From Ruminiclostridium cellulolyticum H10 (GTDB lineage Bacteria > Bacillota > Clostridia > Acetivibrionales > DSM-1351), in assembly GCF_000022065.1 (NCBI RefSeq), contig NC_011898.1, forward strand, positions 2,917,501-2,981,500: a stretch of DNA of 64,000 bases, in the 5' to 3' direction. This document shows, in pieces, positions 62,908-64,000 of the stretch. Below the pieces are notes generated by a model. The model saw only the letters and a program-made list of their open reading frames with translations, did not search any database and was not told the DNA's origin. A program made the translations under genes and the position numbers. Within the stretch, counting starts at the first letter, position 1, and every line of letters begins with the position of its first letter.

Positions 62908-64000
62908 ATGAATAACTACTACAACCTGTCAACCGAAGAAGTTTTAAAAAAGCTCACCACCGGTATGGAAGGTATTCCTGATAAAGAAATAGACCGTCTA
63001 AGGACGAAATACGGATTTAATGAACTGAAAGCTGAGAATAAGGCAGGATTCTTTAAAGTATTTTTCAGTCAGTTTAAAGACTTCCTGGTAATAATTCTTC
63101 TTATAGCGGGTGTTATCTCACTGTTTCTCAAGGATTATGAAAGTGCAACAGTAATTTTTGCAGTAACTATACTTAATTCTATTTTAGGCACCGTACAACA
63201 CTTTAAGGCTGAAAAGTCCCTTGATAGCTTAAAAACTCTGTCATCTCCCGTAGCAAAAGTTATAAGAAATAATGAAAAACTTGAAATACCCTCCCGTGAG
63301 GTGTTAGTTGGTGATATACTTTTGCTTGAAGCAGGCGATTTTGTAAGTGCTGACGGAAGAATTCTTGAAAACTACAGCCTGCAGGTCAACGAAAGCTCTC
63401 TTACAGGAGAATCTGAAAGTGTACTCAAAGATACCGACGTAATTAAAGATACTGATATAGCTATTGGTGACAGGAAGAATATGGTGTTTACCGGCAGCCT
63501 TATTACCTACGGAAGGGCTGTAGTTGCCGTTACTGATATAGGAATGTCAACAGAGCTTGGCAGAATCGCACATTTAATGGAGTCTGCACAAAGTAAGCAA
63601 ACCCCTCTGCAGGTAAGTCTTGACAAGTTTGGTAAAAAATTGGCTGTTGCCATACTTTTTCTTTGCGGATTAATATTTGCAGCAACTGTTTTTAGAGGTT
63701 ACTCGCTTATTGACTCTTTTATGTTCGCAATAGCACTGGCTGTTGCCGCCATTCCTGAAGCACTAAGTTCCATTGTTACGATTGTCCTTGCCATAGGCAC
63801 CCAGAAAATGGCAAGTGAAAATGCAATAGTCAGAAAACTTCACTCTGTAGAGAGCCTTGGAAGTGTTTCTGTAATTTGCTCTGATAAGACTGGTACTTTG
63901 ACACAAAACAAAATGGTTGCTGAAAAGGTATTTGTTGATTCAAAGGTTCTGGAACCCGGCGGACTTTCCATGGAGGATAAACTCCAGAGGACTATTGTGA
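62908..64000 (+). CDS. Ca2+-type P-type ATPase, N-terminal part
   Basis: Runs off the right edge; 364 codons are visible with no stop. ATG at 62908 has AAGGGGGAAG upstream. N-terminal cation-ATPase domain (YYNLSTEEVLKKLTTGMEG), first helices, actuator domain with VNESSLTGES, the ion-binding M4 motif VAAIPEAL, and the phosphorylation motif SDKTGTLTQNKM. PEAL in M4 places it with P2A-type (SERCA/PMR1-like) calcium pumps, though related bacterial pumps move other cations. Membrane-bound, ATP-driven export is expected. Confidence 0.93.
   Translation, partial: MNNYYNLSTEEVLKKLTTGMEGIPDKEIDRLRTKYGFNELKAENKAGFFKVFFSQFKDFLVIILLIAGVISLFLKDYESATVIFAVTILNSILGTVQHFKAEKSLDSLKTLSSPVAKVIRNNEKLEIPSREVLVGDILLLEAGDFVSADGRILENYSLQVNESSLTGESESVLKDTDVIKDTDIAIGDRKNMVFTGSLITYGRAVVAVTDIGMSTELGRIAHLMESAQSKQTPLQVSLDKFGKKLAVAILFLCGLIFAATVFRGYSLIDSFMFAIALAVAAIPEALSSIVTIVLAIGTQKMASENAIVRKLHSVESLGSVSVICSDKTGTLTQNKMVAEKVFVDSKVLEPGGLSMEDKLQRTIV

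Overview
The window is chromosomal DNA of a low-GC, Gram-positive, anaerobic, cellulolytic clostridium. Low GC, Firmicutes-type promoters and ribosome sites, an Spo0A-family regulator, a secreted protease with a type I dockerin, a surface peptidase with S-layer homology repeats and a xyloglucan-oligosaccharide locus all point to the Ruminiclostridium group (R. cellulolyticum / papyrosolvens type). The species is inferred, not proven.

Layout. 1-4 kb: start of a family 4 uracil-DNA glycosylase (minus strand), a PMT-type glycosyltransferase, then five minus-strand tRNA genes (Tyr, Thr, Asp, Glu, Lys) in three promoter-driven units, with a DUF3788 gene between Glu and Lys. 4-10 kb: purA, a DUF1858 protein, a two-subunit class I fumarase, a universal stress protein, HU and an Spo0A-like regulator. 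9-17 kb: aroA-aroC-aroK running into the Spo0A-like gene, an RNA/DNA methylase, glutamate dehydrogenase, a pseudouridine synthase and another methyltransferase. 17-30 kb: a TIM-barrel protein, agmatinase, gatCAB and an asparagine synthetase gene (asnB) that is split in two. 30-41 kb: MFS transporter, Na+/H+ antiporter, SurA-like lipoprotein-type chaperone, a guanidine-I riboswitch driving a guanidinium exporter, an M16C peptidase with SLH repeats, a FAD/Rieske oxidoreductase, a YwaF-type membrane protein and TrpB2. 42-56 kb: a xyloglucan-type locus with GH31, GH3 and GH42 enzymes plus a YesM/AraC two-component system on one strand, and a divergent ABC importer without an ATPase. 56-64 kb: YdcF and GerMN proteins, an acyl-ACP thioesterase, signal peptidase I, two tandem surface beta-propeller paralogues and the start of a Ca2+-type P-type ATPase.

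The most striking region is 23.57-29.24 kb. A ~5.66-kb element carrying a large serine recombinase, small ORFs and a dockerin-bearing papain-like protease sits inside asnB. Both junctions share GAAAGGA, and joining them at that core restores an uninterrupted 610-codon asnB frame. The element therefore behaves on paper as a clean, potentially reversible gene interruption with a secreted, cellulosome-type protease as cargo. Its left end has a second, nearly identical 26-bp repeat 858 bp inwards, suggesting a composite or stepwise-built element.

How the genes work together. The aro cluster makes chorismate. The gatCAB-asnB block handles amidation of Asp/Glu residues on tRNA and of free aspartate. 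The 42-56 kb locus appears to import xyloglucan oligosaccharides and trim them in the cytoplasm with beta-galactosidase, alpha-xylosidase and beta-glucosidase under control of its own two-component system. All functional calls rest on motif recognition by eye; no database search was possible.
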